Positions 36,501-45,900 of a stretch of DNA of 64,000 nucleotides are shown here, piece by piece. The DNA comes from Salegentibacter salegens. GTDB lineage: Bacteria; Bacteroidota; Bacteroidia; Flavobacteriales; Flavobacteriaceae. The first letter of the stretch is position 1. Each line of letters starts with the position of its first letter. Below the pieces are notes generated by a model. It saw only the letters and a program-made list of their open reading frames with translations. It did not search any database and was not told where the DNA came from. The DNA is taken from positions 1,798,001 to 1,862,000 of the forward strand of contig NZ_LT670848.1 of assembly GCF_900142975.1 (NCBI RefSeq), written 5' to 3'. Position numbers and translations under genes: made by a program.

Positions 36501-39500
36501 CCCCCGAAGGGATTTGTAGTGGCATTAATTTTACTTACGAGCCCACAAGTGAAACAACAGGTACCGTTTTTTCCTGGACCAGAGAGGCTGTAGATGGAAT
36601 ATCCAATCCTCCGGCTAGTGGAACAGGTTCAATCGATGAAATTCTTGAAAACACCACTATTCAACCTATTGGTGTCACCTATACTTATTTTTTAGCCTCA
36701 AATAATTGTGAAAACCCCCAGGAATATAAAGTTAATGTCATAGTTACCCCATCTCCAGATACAGAAGTTCAGGTTTCCATTTCAGGTGAAAATAATAAAC
36801 AAGATGAAATAGAAATTTGCGCTGGTGAAAATATAGACCTATTTTCAACTACCTCTTTTATAGATCACTCTTCATTACCCTTCGAAGTATTAAGTTCTAA
36901 TTTTAATAATGGAAACCAAGGGTGGAATTTAAATCCAGATAGCGGAAATTTCAGATGGAAACTAACTAGTTCTGGGGTAGAAGCTTACAGAGATGAATGC
37001 GAATGGTGGGAAGAATATTTTTATGACTGCCAAGATGAAACAGTAAATTTTAGGTCCAACTCTAATGATCAGTTCTTTTTAGTTAACAGTCATGATTTTG
37101 ATGGAGATTTTGATAATATAAGATTAGAAAGTCCGGTATTTAATACCCAGGGCTATAATACATTAAATTTATCTTTCTGGCATCATTATAGGGACGGAGG
37201 GGCACGTTGGTCAAATCAACGAGACATTGGTTATTTACAATCTAGATATAAGAACAGCAACGGAAATTGGACGACTTGGACGAATATAGACACCTATACT
37301 TCAACCGTAGGGGATGCTGATAATTTTGTACAAAGAAATTACAATATTGACAATTTGATTAATCGTGATGCGGTACAAATACGGTTTAGGTATCACAATG
37401 CTAATAATGATTGGTATTGGGGAGTAGATAATGTCCTAATTACAGGTAATGGAACTTCTAGCACTCCGGAAGTAGAATGGACATCCAATATGAGCGATTG
37501 GACATCAAACGAAGAAAACCCTTCAAATATTTCTACTCCGGAAACTACTACTTACACTGCTACTTATATTAATCCTGAAACCGGTTGTCCAGGAAGTGCT
37601 TCCGTAAAAGTAGTCGTAAGGGAACCACTACAACCCAGAATAGTGGCAGACTACTGTTTATTTGAAGAATCCAATAGAATTAGATTATCAGCAGATAGGG
37701 AATACGATAGTTACAGGTGGGAATCAGCCGGGGAAAGGATATCCAATAATTCTTCAATAGATATAAGTCTCGCTCAAACCTATACTTTATATGTAACTAG
37801 AGATGGTTGTGAAGCTTCGGCCTCTATAACCCCTAATGAAAATTTAATTAGAAATGGAAATTTTGATGATCCCGAATATACCCTTCCCTATAATGAATCA
37901 AGAAATTTTGGAGAACGTGATATTATAAGTAATGGAGATGTGTTGTTTACAACACGATACGATTTTAAAGTCAATAGAAATGATAATCCTGATCAATGGG
38001 GAGCGTTGGGCCCTGAAGGTACGATGGCTATTGGGGAAGATGCTAACGATTATCATTCCAATTTTAATGGACTTGGTCACGGGGGGCAAGGCAATTTTTT
38101 AATTGTTAATGGAGATGTATCCATAGGAAATATAGTCTGGCAGTCTAAAAATCTTCAAATAATTCCAGATACCGATTATTATTTTAGCGCCTGGACAGCT
38201 AATGTAAATCCTGCAAGTCCTGCTCGTTTAAGAATTCAAGTTTTAGTAGACAATACTGTAGTAGTTGAAAGTAATTTGGGTGATCTTACCAATGAGCCCG
38301 TAGGAAATTGGATCAATTTTTATAACCCTGAATTATGGAATTCGGGTAATAATACAGAGGCAACTGTAAGAATTATTAATGAGAATCCCACTGCAGGAGG
38401 AAACGACTTCGGGATAGATGATATTTCATTTTCAGCCTTTAGATCTTTTGATTTCGAATTTACCCCTGAAAATAATGGCCCCATTTGTGAAGATGAAACT
38501 ATAGAATTGGCAGCAAACCTGGATGGCGGTAGGTTTCCTATAACATTTAACTGGACGGGACCAAACGGCTTCACTAGATCAAAAACCATAAATGAAGAAA
38601 GTGAGCGTGTAGCGGCAGATACAATTCAGATCCCGAACGCTACAGCTGAAATGGCAGGGGAATATTCTTTACAAATCACCGATTTCTATGGCTGTAATTT
38701 AGAATCTAAAACTACTATGGTAGAAGTAGTTGAAAAAGCCGTGGTTTTTGCCGGAGAGGATATGGAAATTTGCTCCAACGAACCGATTATAGATCTTTCT
38801 TCTGCTTCAATAACGCATCCAAGTATAAATTCAGGCTTTTGGAGCACGGCAGCGGGAGATAATTCAAGATTTACCGATCCTAATTTAATCAAGACCACTT
38901 ACACCCCCAATGAAGACGAAATTGCTTCAGGCGAAATAGAATTAATATTAACTTCTAATGAAGACGCCGGGGCGGTTTGTGAAATTGTAAGTGATACTAT
39001 AAATATTATTTTCAATATTAGTCCGGAATTGGAACTCATTTCGCAAGATGTAAGTTGTTTTGAAGGAGATAATGGTGAAATAGAAATTAATATAATTGAA
39101 AATACCGGCACAGCTCCATTTACATTTCTCTGGAGTGATGGACAAACGGGAAGAATTGCAGAAAACCTGGTAGCTGGAGATTATTATGCCGATGTAACCG
39201 ATGCTAAAGGATGTACAGTGAGAACAGACACGATTACAATCCAGCAACCTGAAGAATTGATTGTAGGCGCTCCGATTGAATTGGAAGAAGCATCCTGTTT
39301 TGATGATTTTGGCGCTGTAGTTTCCATACCTGTAAGCGGCGGACTTTTTGCTGAGGAAACGATTGATCCTGAAAATATTTCTTACATACTCGACATACTA
39401 GATGCTGAAGGAAATCAAATTAATTTAGGGCAGGAACAGATAATTTATGATATAGCGACAGAACGCTTTATAATTTCAGGACTGCAAGGCGGAAAAGGAT

Positions 39501-42500
39501 ATACCTTCCTGGTAAGTTCCAGCGAGAATTGTGCTGCTGAAGTTAAAACCTTCACAACCCTTACTCCTCCTGAAATAAACGCAGGGGAAGTTCCTGAGAT
39601 TTCCGAATGTGGAATAAAAACACTTTGGCTAGCTGCTTCTCCTATAGATCCTGAAATAGGCACTGGCTCCTGGTCTTATAATAATGGAGAGACCGCCTTA
39701 CTTGGTGACCCGGATAATCCGAATACCAGTTTTACAGGTCAACCGGGACAAACATATACCCTTAACTGGAGTGTTTCTTCTGTTGCAAATGAAAGTTGTA
39801 GTGTGACCGATGAAATTGAGATCACCTTCCCTCCTTCCTGTAGTCAATTAAACTTTGATGGAATTGACGATTTTGTAGATTTAGGAGACCACTATAATAT
39901 TAATTCGAGTTTTTCTATTGAAGCCTGGGTAAAACCACATTCAATTTCAGGCACAAAAACTATTTTGTCTAAAAGGTCTGCAGACAATATGAATGCAGGC
40001 TATGATCTTTTTCTTAATAATGGTTCCCCAACATTTCGTGTTAATAACAAGAGTGTAGTTTCAGGAAAAAAAATAAATACAGATCGTTGGTTTCATATTG
40101 CTGCGGTTTATAATGAGGGCTCAGCTCTTAGAATTTATGTTGATGGTATTGAAATTCAAACAAATACTACAAATATTCCTCAATCAATAGGAGCAACCGA
40201 AACCCCTGCGCTTATTGGTGCTGCTTTTATCCCAGATGAAACTATAGAAAGTAAAGATCATTTTGAAGGTTATATTGAAGAAGTTCGATTTTGGAATACA
40301 GCAATTCCCATTGAACAAATAAGATTCTTTATGAATCAACGTCTTGAAAAAGATGGTACAAACGTGAGTGGTACTGTACTCGGAAATAATTTGAACTTAC
40401 CCAACACTCCCCAAACTATTGAATGGAACAAGTTAACGGGTTATTATCAACTTCTTGCACAGAATGATCTTATTAGCGATGGATTTACCGATAACCTTGG
40501 AAGTACGGGTGAAACAACCAATGGATTGTTGAAAAACATACAGGAAATGCAGGAAAACACTGCTCCGGTTCCATATATCCTTTACACCAGTGGACAAGAA
40601 TGGTTTAATAAGACAACCTGGAAATTACCTCAACAATTAAATGGTAAAAATATAACTAAAAGAGATGTCTGGGATCCACCCAGCAGCCAGGGTATTGATA
40701 ATAGCAGAATAACCTGGAATATCGTAAAGCTTTCTGAAGATATAGAAAATCCAGCCACGCAGAATAACCAAAATAATATCAGCTTATTAGGATTAATTTC
40801 TGAAAAGGGAATCCTCAATATGAAAGGTGAGAATAATATGGGACAAAGCCAAACCGGGTTTGGAACCGGAAATGCTTTAACTATTACCCATTATCTGGAG
40901 CTAAACGGTTATATTGACCTTAATGGTGAATCTCAATTAATACAAACCGAAGGAAGTAAAATTAGTGGTTCCGGCGGACTGGAACGGGACCAACAAGGTA
41001 CGGCAAGTAGCTATAATTATAATTACTGGAGTTCTCCTGTTTTACCAAATTCAAATAGCCAGAATTACAAAGTTAACCAGGTGATGAAAGACGGTTCTAC
41101 CGTGGGCACAAAAGACTTTCAAAATATCAATTTTAAATGGGCGCATACGCATGCCGATGGTGAAAAAGCAAATCCTATTAAAATTAGTGATTACTGGATT
41201 AATGCCTTTAGAGCCAGGAAAGCTAACGAATATAGCCAATGGGAACAAATTGGAAGCTACACTGCTTTAAAACCCGGCGAAGGTTATACTATGAAAGGTA
41301 CAACGGGAGACGCAAAAATAATAGATCTTCAAAACTATACTTTTACCGGATTTCCGAATAATGGCACCATAGAGGTTAGCGAAATTAAGCCGGGACAAAA
41401 TTATCTTTTGGGCAATCCTTATCCTTCTGCCATTAGTGTTGAAGAATTTATTCTAGATAATATAAAGAAAACTAATACTGTGAATGGCACTATAGGGCGC
41501 AATGAACAAAACCTTATTAACGGGGCTGTTTATTTCTGGGATCATTTTGGAGGAAAAACCCATTACCTTTCACAGTATGTTGGAGGCTACGCTACGCGAA
41601 ATTTAATAGATGGAGTTTCAGCCATTTCTAATGATTCCAGGATTAATGCCACAGGAGCCTCGAGTAATAGACGCGCAGGACCTTATATTCCAGTAGGGCA
41701 GGGATTTTTCGTGAATACTACCCTGGATGCACAACCCGGAGATATTGATGACTTTGGTTCTGGTAATATTGTTTTTAAAAACAGCCAGCGTTCTTTTGTA
41801 ATGGAGCGAGGGCAAAGTTTTTCTTTCTTTTTGCAAGCGCGGGATAACAAAAAAACCAGCAAAAATACTGATGAAAAAAGTGCAGATAGCCGCTATAAAA
41901 TTAGATTAAAATTTCATTCTCCTACCGGCTATCACCGGGAAATTTTGGTGGGTGCCGATGCCAGAACCAGCCAGGGCTTCGACCTCGGTTTTGATGCCCC
42001 TTTAATAGATAAAGGCAAAGAAGATATGTATTGGGTAGTTGGGGAAGGAAAATATGTAATCCAAGGGGTACCTCATTTCAACCTCGATCAAAGGTTACCT
42101 TTAGGTATTAAAATTGCCGAAGAAAATGAGTTCAGTATAGAAATTAGTGAACTTCATAATCTTCCTGATATTGTAGAAATCTATTTGCGTAACAATAGTG
42201 ACAGCACGTATCACGATTTACGAAAAGAAGCTTTTAAAGACACTCTACCCGCTGGAGAGTACCAGGATTTATATGAAATTGTTTTTCAGGATATAACCAC
42301 CACCCAAAAAGACGAAAAACTCGGTGAAGAAACTGTAGACTTCTATTATTCAATGGAAAACAGGGAATTTGTAATTAGCAATCCCGAATTTCATAAAATT
42401 GAGCATATAAATATTTACAATATTACAGGCCAACTGGTAGATCAGCATTTTGGAATACCAGACATTAAAGAAATTCATATTCCGCAGAAGAAATCTTTAA

Positions 42501-42577
42501 GCTCAGCGGTTTACATCGTAAAAGTTTTTACCAGCGCCGGAGACTATGCCAAAAAGGTAATTATTAGGAAAGACTAA
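33539..42577 (+). CDS. Giant T9SS-secreted repeat protein 2 (HYR, PKD-like, LamG, sorting domain)
   Basis: A 3012-residue predicted surface adhesin. ATG 33539 (MGKITPRF) is chosen because the same start is conserved in giant 3; a TTG two codons earlier is unlikely. After the signal peptide (about 1-30) come four HYR-type repeats (about 55-370), three of them nearly identical with a 79-residue period. A run of PKD-like domains (about 530-1070) follows, then a MAM/jelly-roll-like insert (1114-1304) and a carbohydrate-binding-like beta domain (about 1434-1634, NLIRNGNFDDPEY). One SprB repeat lies at 1836-1907 and a LamG domain at 2100-2270. The shared module leads to a type A T9SS sorting domain (about 2930-3012) ending KKVIIRKD. 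Confidence 0.85.
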   Translation: MGKITPRFLLIVLLYGLFIQSVTPLFSNITYGPETPILKDKNSENFFFVGFYLNAAPTITAPGDKTVDNNSRQCYASNVDLGSPQTSGEGNVKNDAPNQFPVGNTTVTWTITNEEGTDSDTQVITVIDNENPNVIAPGNVTKNTDNNECTASNVSLGTPNTNDNCGIKNTTNDAPSVFPIGETTVTWTATDNSDNTATATQTVTVVDNQNPTISAPANVSVNTDNNECTASNVSLGAPNTNDNCGIKNTTNDAPSVFPVGETTVTWTVTDNSDNTATATQTVTVVDIQNPIISAPANLSVDTDNNNCTASNVNLGTPNTNDNCGIKDTTNDAPSVFPIGETTVTWTVTDNSDNTATATQTVTVVDNQAPVKPSLPDISWTCGTEITAFPTTTDNCDTEITGTTGNPLEFDSYGEYIITWTFTDSSENSVTAEQLISIPEPTVEIPSIDGNEYCNTEEVSGITFSGNELSNKRYEWFYETNSNANIGLASSGTNDIPAFTAINNTSSPIEVKFSVIPFGGNCEGEENYFFITINPTPTITTPNDIEICKGETVNTIDLSSFSVMGSTVEWTNDNPNIGLAASGTGNITSFTANNDTNESQIATILLTPSANNCTGETQSFTIEVKPNPGLETPVIPELCNGAPTETIDLSGNFTGITYDISGGSSIGLSNRTNVTEIPVFTPVNNSEISVNATITITPKADGCIGEPIEIPLTVKPSPVVGASFTNQICSGEITDISLASAVANTGFTWTVDAPAGIEGAISGSLAGEGIIEHKLTNNTSQPQNVTYRISPEAEGCTGSTIPVVITVNPTPEFEVIEPEPICSPAEVDLTSSEITVSSTSSLTFTYWNDEAATDEIDDPTTVKEGTYYIKATTNNDCYLIKPITVRENPIPELTSSLQAPGFCSETAFEYEFTSNVPGIGFNWTREATEGISTTGNSGSGDINEVIVNETTNPIEVIYEVTLISPEGCSNIQEITTTVTPTPLLTSTLTPEGICSGINFTYEPTSETTGTVFSWTREAVDGISNPPASGTGSIDEILENTTIQPIGVTYTYFLASNNCENPQEYKVNVIVTPSPDTEVQVSISGENNKQDEIEICAGENIDLFSTTSFIDHSSLPFEVLSSNFNNGNQGWNLNPDSGNFRWKLTSSGVEAYRDECEWWEEYFYDCQDETVNFRSNSNDQFFLVNSHDFDGDFDNIRLESPVFNTQGYNTLNLSFWHHYRDGGARWSNQRDIGYLQSRYKNSNGNWTTWTNIDTYTSTVGDADNFVQRNYNIDNLINRDAVQIRFRYHNANNDWYWGVDNVLITGNGTSSTPEVEWTSNMSDWTSNEENPSNISTPETTTYTATYINPETGCPGSASVKVVVREPLQPRIVADYCLFEESNRIRLSADREYDSYRWESAGERISNNSSIDISLAQTYTLYVTRDGCEASASITPNENLIRNGNFDDPEYTLPYNESRNFGERDIISNGDVLFTTRYDFKVNRNDNPDQWGALGPEGTMAIGEDANDYHSNFNGLGHGGQGNFLIVNGDVSIGNIVWQSKNLQIIPDTDYYFSAWTANVNPASPARLRIQVLVDNTVVVESNLGDLTNEPVGNWINFYNPELWNSGNNTEATVRIINENPTAGGNDFGIDDISFSAFRSFDFEFTPENNGPICEDETIELAANLDGGRFPITFNWTGPNGFTRSKTINEESERVAADTIQIPNATAEMAGEYSLQITDFYGCNLESKTTMVEVVEKAVVFAGEDMEICSNEPIIDLSSASITHPSINSGFWSTAAGDNSRFTDPNLIKTTYTPNEDEIASGEIELILTSNEDAGAVCEIVSDTINIIFNISPELELISQDVSCFEGDNGEIEINIIENTGTAPFTFLWSDGQTGRIAENLVAGDYYADVTDAKGCTVRTDTITIQQPEELIVGAPIELEEASCFDDFGAVVSIPVSGGLFAEETIDPENISYILDILDAEGNQINLGQEQIIYDIATERFIISGLQGGKGYTFLVSSSENCAAEVKTFTTLTPPEINAGEVPEISECGIKTLWLAASPIDPEIGTGSWSYNNGETALLGDPDNPNTSFTGQPGQTYTLNWSVSSVANESCSVTDEIEITFPPSCSQLNFDGIDDFVDLGDHYNINSSFSIEAWVKPHSISGTKTILSKRSADNMNAGYDLFLNNGSPTFRVNNKSVVSGKKINTDRWFHIAAVYNEGSALRIYVDGIEIQTNTTNIPQSIGATETPALIGAAFIPDETIESKDHFEGYIEEVRFWNTAIPIEQIRFFMNQRLEKDGTNVSGTVLGNNLNLPNTPQTIEWNKLTGYYQLLAQNDLISDGFTDNLGSTGETTNGLLKNIQEMQENTAPVPYILYTSGQEWFNKTTWKLPQQLNGKNITKRDVWDPPSSQGIDNSRITWNIVKLSEDIENPATQNNQNNISLLGLISEKGILNMKGENNMGQSQTGFGTGNALTITHYLELNGYIDLNGESQLIQTEGSKISGSGGLERDQQGTASSYNYNYWSSPVLPNSNSQNYKVNQVMKDGSTVGTKDFQNINFKWAHTHADGEKANPIKISDYWINAFRARKANEYSQWEQIGSYTALKPGEGYTMKGTTGDAKIIDLQNYTFTGFPNNGTIEVSEIKPGQNYLLGNPYPSAISVEEFILDNIKKTNTVNGTIGRNEQNLINGAVYFWDHFGGKTHYLSQYVGGYATRNLIDGVSAISNDSRINATGASSNRRAGPYIPVGQGFFVNTTLDAQPGDIDDFGSGNIVFKNSQRSFVMERGQSFSFFLQARDNKKTSKNTDEKSADSRYKIRLKFHSPTGYHREILVGADARTSQGFDLGFDAPLIDKGKEDMYWVVGEGKYVIQGVPHFNLDQRLPLGIKIAEENEFSIEISELHNLPDIVEIYLRNNSDSTYHDLRKEAFKDTLPAGEYQDLYEIVFQDITTTQKDEKLGEETVDFYYSMENREFVISNPEFHKIEHINIYNITGQLVDQHFGIPDIKEIHIPQKKSLSSAVYIVKVFTSAGDYAKKVIIRKD
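33945..34640 (+). repeat. Three near-identical 237-bp tandem repeats (HYR domains)
   Basis: The marker GATGCGCCTTCGG-like sequence recurs at 34055, 34292 and 34529, exactly 237 bases (79 codons) apart. DNA identity between units is very high, with differences of only a few bases in long stretches. They encode the HYR repeats of giant protein 2. Confidence 0.9.
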
Positions 42578-42692
42578 GGTTATCATTTAATACTATATCC
42601 GCTTTTTATTCAGAATTCTTTCAAAAATTAATCAAGAGTTTTTTTAACCGTCCTCTTTAATATTTGCGACACCTAACCAGGCTCCCCCTACT

Positions 42693-42721
42693 AAAAACTA
42701 AGCTATTTTGTAGTTTTTCTA
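42693..42721 (+). terminator. Possible terminator after giant gene 2
   Basis: An 8-bp AT-rich stem (AAAAACTA / TAGTTTTT) around a 10-base loop, then T-rich sequence, about 115 bases past the stop. It is weak because the stem has few G-C pairs. Confidence 0.35.
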
Positions 42722-42942
42722 CCCTTCATTTTTTCCTGGTGCTTTCTAAAATCTGCTAAATCCATCCCTATAATTATTTATAAAATTATAATTCCCTGAG
42801 CTCTTTGAAATATGAAAAGTTATAAGAAAGTCATCATTCTAAAAATGAAAGTTTTTTCCTACATAATGATATATTACATTCGTGAACAAATGCCTTTCAA
42901 CTGATATTAAAGGTTTTATATCTACAATTTTAGCTTAAATTC

Positions 42943-42974
42943 CTGTTAAAATAGATTTATTATATGTACTTTTA
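42943..42974 (+). promoter_or_regulatory. Promoter of giant gene 3
   Basis: CTGTTAAAATAG followed by TACTTTTA (42967-42974), a copy of the block before giant gene 2. The first in-frame ATG (42964) lies inside this block, so the start at 43000 is preferred. Confidence 0.5.
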
Positions 42975-42999
42975 TCCTCTATTAACAATAGAGTCGCCT

Positions 43000-45900
43000 A
43001 TGGGTAAAATTACTCCCCGGTTTTTTTTAATAGCTCTTATTTCTGGATGGTTCTTACTCTCCGGAAATTCGCTATTGGCAAATGTCAACTATGGGCCCGA
43101 GAAACCTGTTTTAAAAGAAAAACAGCAAAAGAATTTATTTTTTGTAGGCTTCATATTAGAACTTGCTCCCTCTATTTCTTTAATAGAAAATGTACCAGCC
43201 AGTTGTAGCAATGCCCAGGATGGCGCCTTAAATATTGATATTTCTGGCGGAGTCTCTCCCTATACCTATGCCTGGAGTGGTCCAAATAATTTTTCGAGTA
43301 CAGAAAAAGATATCTCTGGCCTCGAACCTGGAAATTACACCGTCTCGGTCACAGATAGCAATGAGGATACAGCTACTGCCAGTTTTACAGTTGACTTTGA
43401 AGATTTAGAAGCTCCTACCGCTAGTTTTAGAAATATTTTAGTTGAATTAGATTCGAGCGGTTCCGTTTCAATTCAAGCGAGCGATATAGATAACGGCTCT
43501 TCAGATAACTGCGGAATTGATCAAATTTCAATAAATAAAACAAATTTCAACTGTACTGATGTTGGGGATAATAATGTTGCTCTCACCGTAACTGATGTAA
43601 ACGGAAATACTGCCACAGAAACTGCTACTGTTACCGTTGAAGATAAAATTGCCCCTCAGGTTATTACTCAAAATATAACAGTTCAACTTGATGAAAATGG
43701 AACTGCCAGCATCACAGCAGATCAAATAGATAACGGTTCAAACGATGCCTGCGGAATCCAATCCAGCTCTCTGGATGTTTCCCCATTCGATTGTACGAAT
43801 ATTGGTACGAATACCGTTACGCTTACTGTAACCGATAATCATAATAATACCGCCACAAAAACTGCCACCGTTACTGTTGAAGATAAAATTACCCCTCAGC
43901 TTATCACTCAAGATATAACAGTTCAACTTAATGAAAATGGAACTGCTACTATCACAGCAAATCAAATAGACAACGGTTCAAACGATGCCTGTGGAATTCA
44001 ATCCAGCTCTCTGGATATTTCCACATTTGATTGCACCAATATTGGGGCGAATACCGTTACGCTTACGGTAACTGATAATCATAATAATACAGCCACAAAA
44101 ACTGCCACCGTTACCGTTGAAGATAAAATTGCCCCCCAGGTTATCACGCAAGATATAACAGTCCAACTTGATGAAAATGGCACTGCCAGCATCACAGCAG
44201 ACCAAATAGATAATACCTCAACCGATGTCTGTGGAATCCAATCCACTTCTCTGGATATTTCCACATTTGATTGTACTGATATTGGGGCGAATACCGTTAC
44301 GCTTACGGTAACCGACAACCATAATAATACTTCCACACAAAATGCTACCGTTACTGTTGAAGATAAAATTGCCCCAGAGGTTATCACTCAAGATATAACA
44401 GTTCAACTTGATGAAAATGGCACTGCCAGCATCACAGCAGATCAAATAGACAACGGCTCAAAAGATGCCTGCGGAATCCAATCCAGCTCTCTGGATGTTT
44501 CTACATTTGATTGTACTAATCTTGGCGAGAATACTGTTACGCTTACGGTAACCGATAATCATAATAATACTGCTTCAAATACAGCTATAGTAACAGTGGA
44601 AGATAGTATAAAACCCGTTTTACCAGAGGTTAACGATATTACTTGGGGTTGTGAATATACTGTGGAAACTCCGGTTGCAATAGATAATTGTGGAGGGGAG
44701 ATTCTTGGCGAAGCAAACAGATCTACCACTTTCAGTGAAACCGGCTCGATTGTATGGACATTTACTGATGCCTCAAACAATTCAAATAGTATAGAACAAA
44801 CGATTACTATAAATCAAATAGAATTAAATGTTCAGGTTGATGATATTTTATGTAACGGTTTTGCCTCCGGCGAAGCCCAGGCCATAGTTACCGGTGGAGT
44901 TGGAGAAATTACTTATGACTGGGGAGAATTAGGAAATGGGCCCGCAAAAGATGGATTAAGTCCAGGTGTCTATTCGGTTACAGCTACTGATATAAATGGA
45001 TGTTCTGCAACAAAAGAATTTACCATTAGTGAACCAGAAAGTTTTATTGAAATTACTAATATTGACATCAATAAAGGTTGCTTTGAGGAAAATAACGCGT
45101 CAATTACTGTTGATGCCCAGGGAGGAACCGGCCAACTCACTTACAACTGGAGTAATGGACAAACGGGAGCGACAATTAATAATATAAACAACTCATCTGC
45201 TTCCAATAACCTTATTTTAACGATTACCGATGAAAATGGATGTTCTATTGAAGAAACCATTACCGTCTATCCTCCAGAAGAACTAGTAATCACCAATATT
45301 GTTGATACAGAAACAAATACTTTCGGTTCTGCTACAGGAACTGCTACTGCAATTATTGAAGGAGGAACTGCTAATTTCGAGTTTTTATGGTCTGACGGTC
45401 AAACGGATCAAATTGCAAAAAATCTAGCTGCGGGAACATACAGCGTTACGGTAACTGACGCAAATGGATGTACCGATGAAGAAACGGTTACAATAATAGA
45501 TCCCCTGGAAGCTAGTATGATTCCAACTTCAAAATGCTTAAGTGATGACGGCGGATTAAGAACTTCAACTTTTGAGCTTGACTCCGTTCAGGGAGGAATT
45601 GCTCCTTATAATTATAAGTGGGATTTCGCAGGTGAAACTGTAGAATTTAGTGATACCAACAATCAAACCGAAGGTCCCGGAGTACACGTAGTTAATTATT
45701 TAGAAAGTGGAGTGTATCCTGTTTCCCTTACTGTTATAGATTCGGTTGGGAATGAATACACAGAAATATTTAACCATTATGTAGGCGAATGTTTTGAACC
45801 CTGCGGACAAACCCAAAACTTTGATTTTACTTTAGAAACCTTTTATATCGGTAAAGAAGACAGCAGCCCTCTTTTAGGTTCAGAATGTGAATCGTATACT

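Larger units (their letters stand above)
42578..42999. other. Intergenic region between giant genes 2 and 3
   Basis: No coding gene seen in 422 bases. There is a possible terminator hairpin at 42693-42718 (AAAAACTA / TAGTTTTT with a T tract) and a small palindrome ATAATTATTTATAAAATTAT near 42770-42792. The promoter block shared with giant gene 2 is at 42943-42974. Confidence 0.45.

Noticed and set aside
42964..42999. Start of giant gene 3 at ATG 42964
   Set aside because: That ATG lies in the promoter block conserved with giant gene 2, and the common MGKITPRF start is at 43000.
33760..44445. Long minus-strand open frames inside the giant genes, some repeated every 240 bases
   Set aside because: They mirror the repeats on the plus strand, lack promoters and family motifs, and have odd amino-acid composition (rich in Cys, Ser and Ile). 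They are frame shadows of the real genes.
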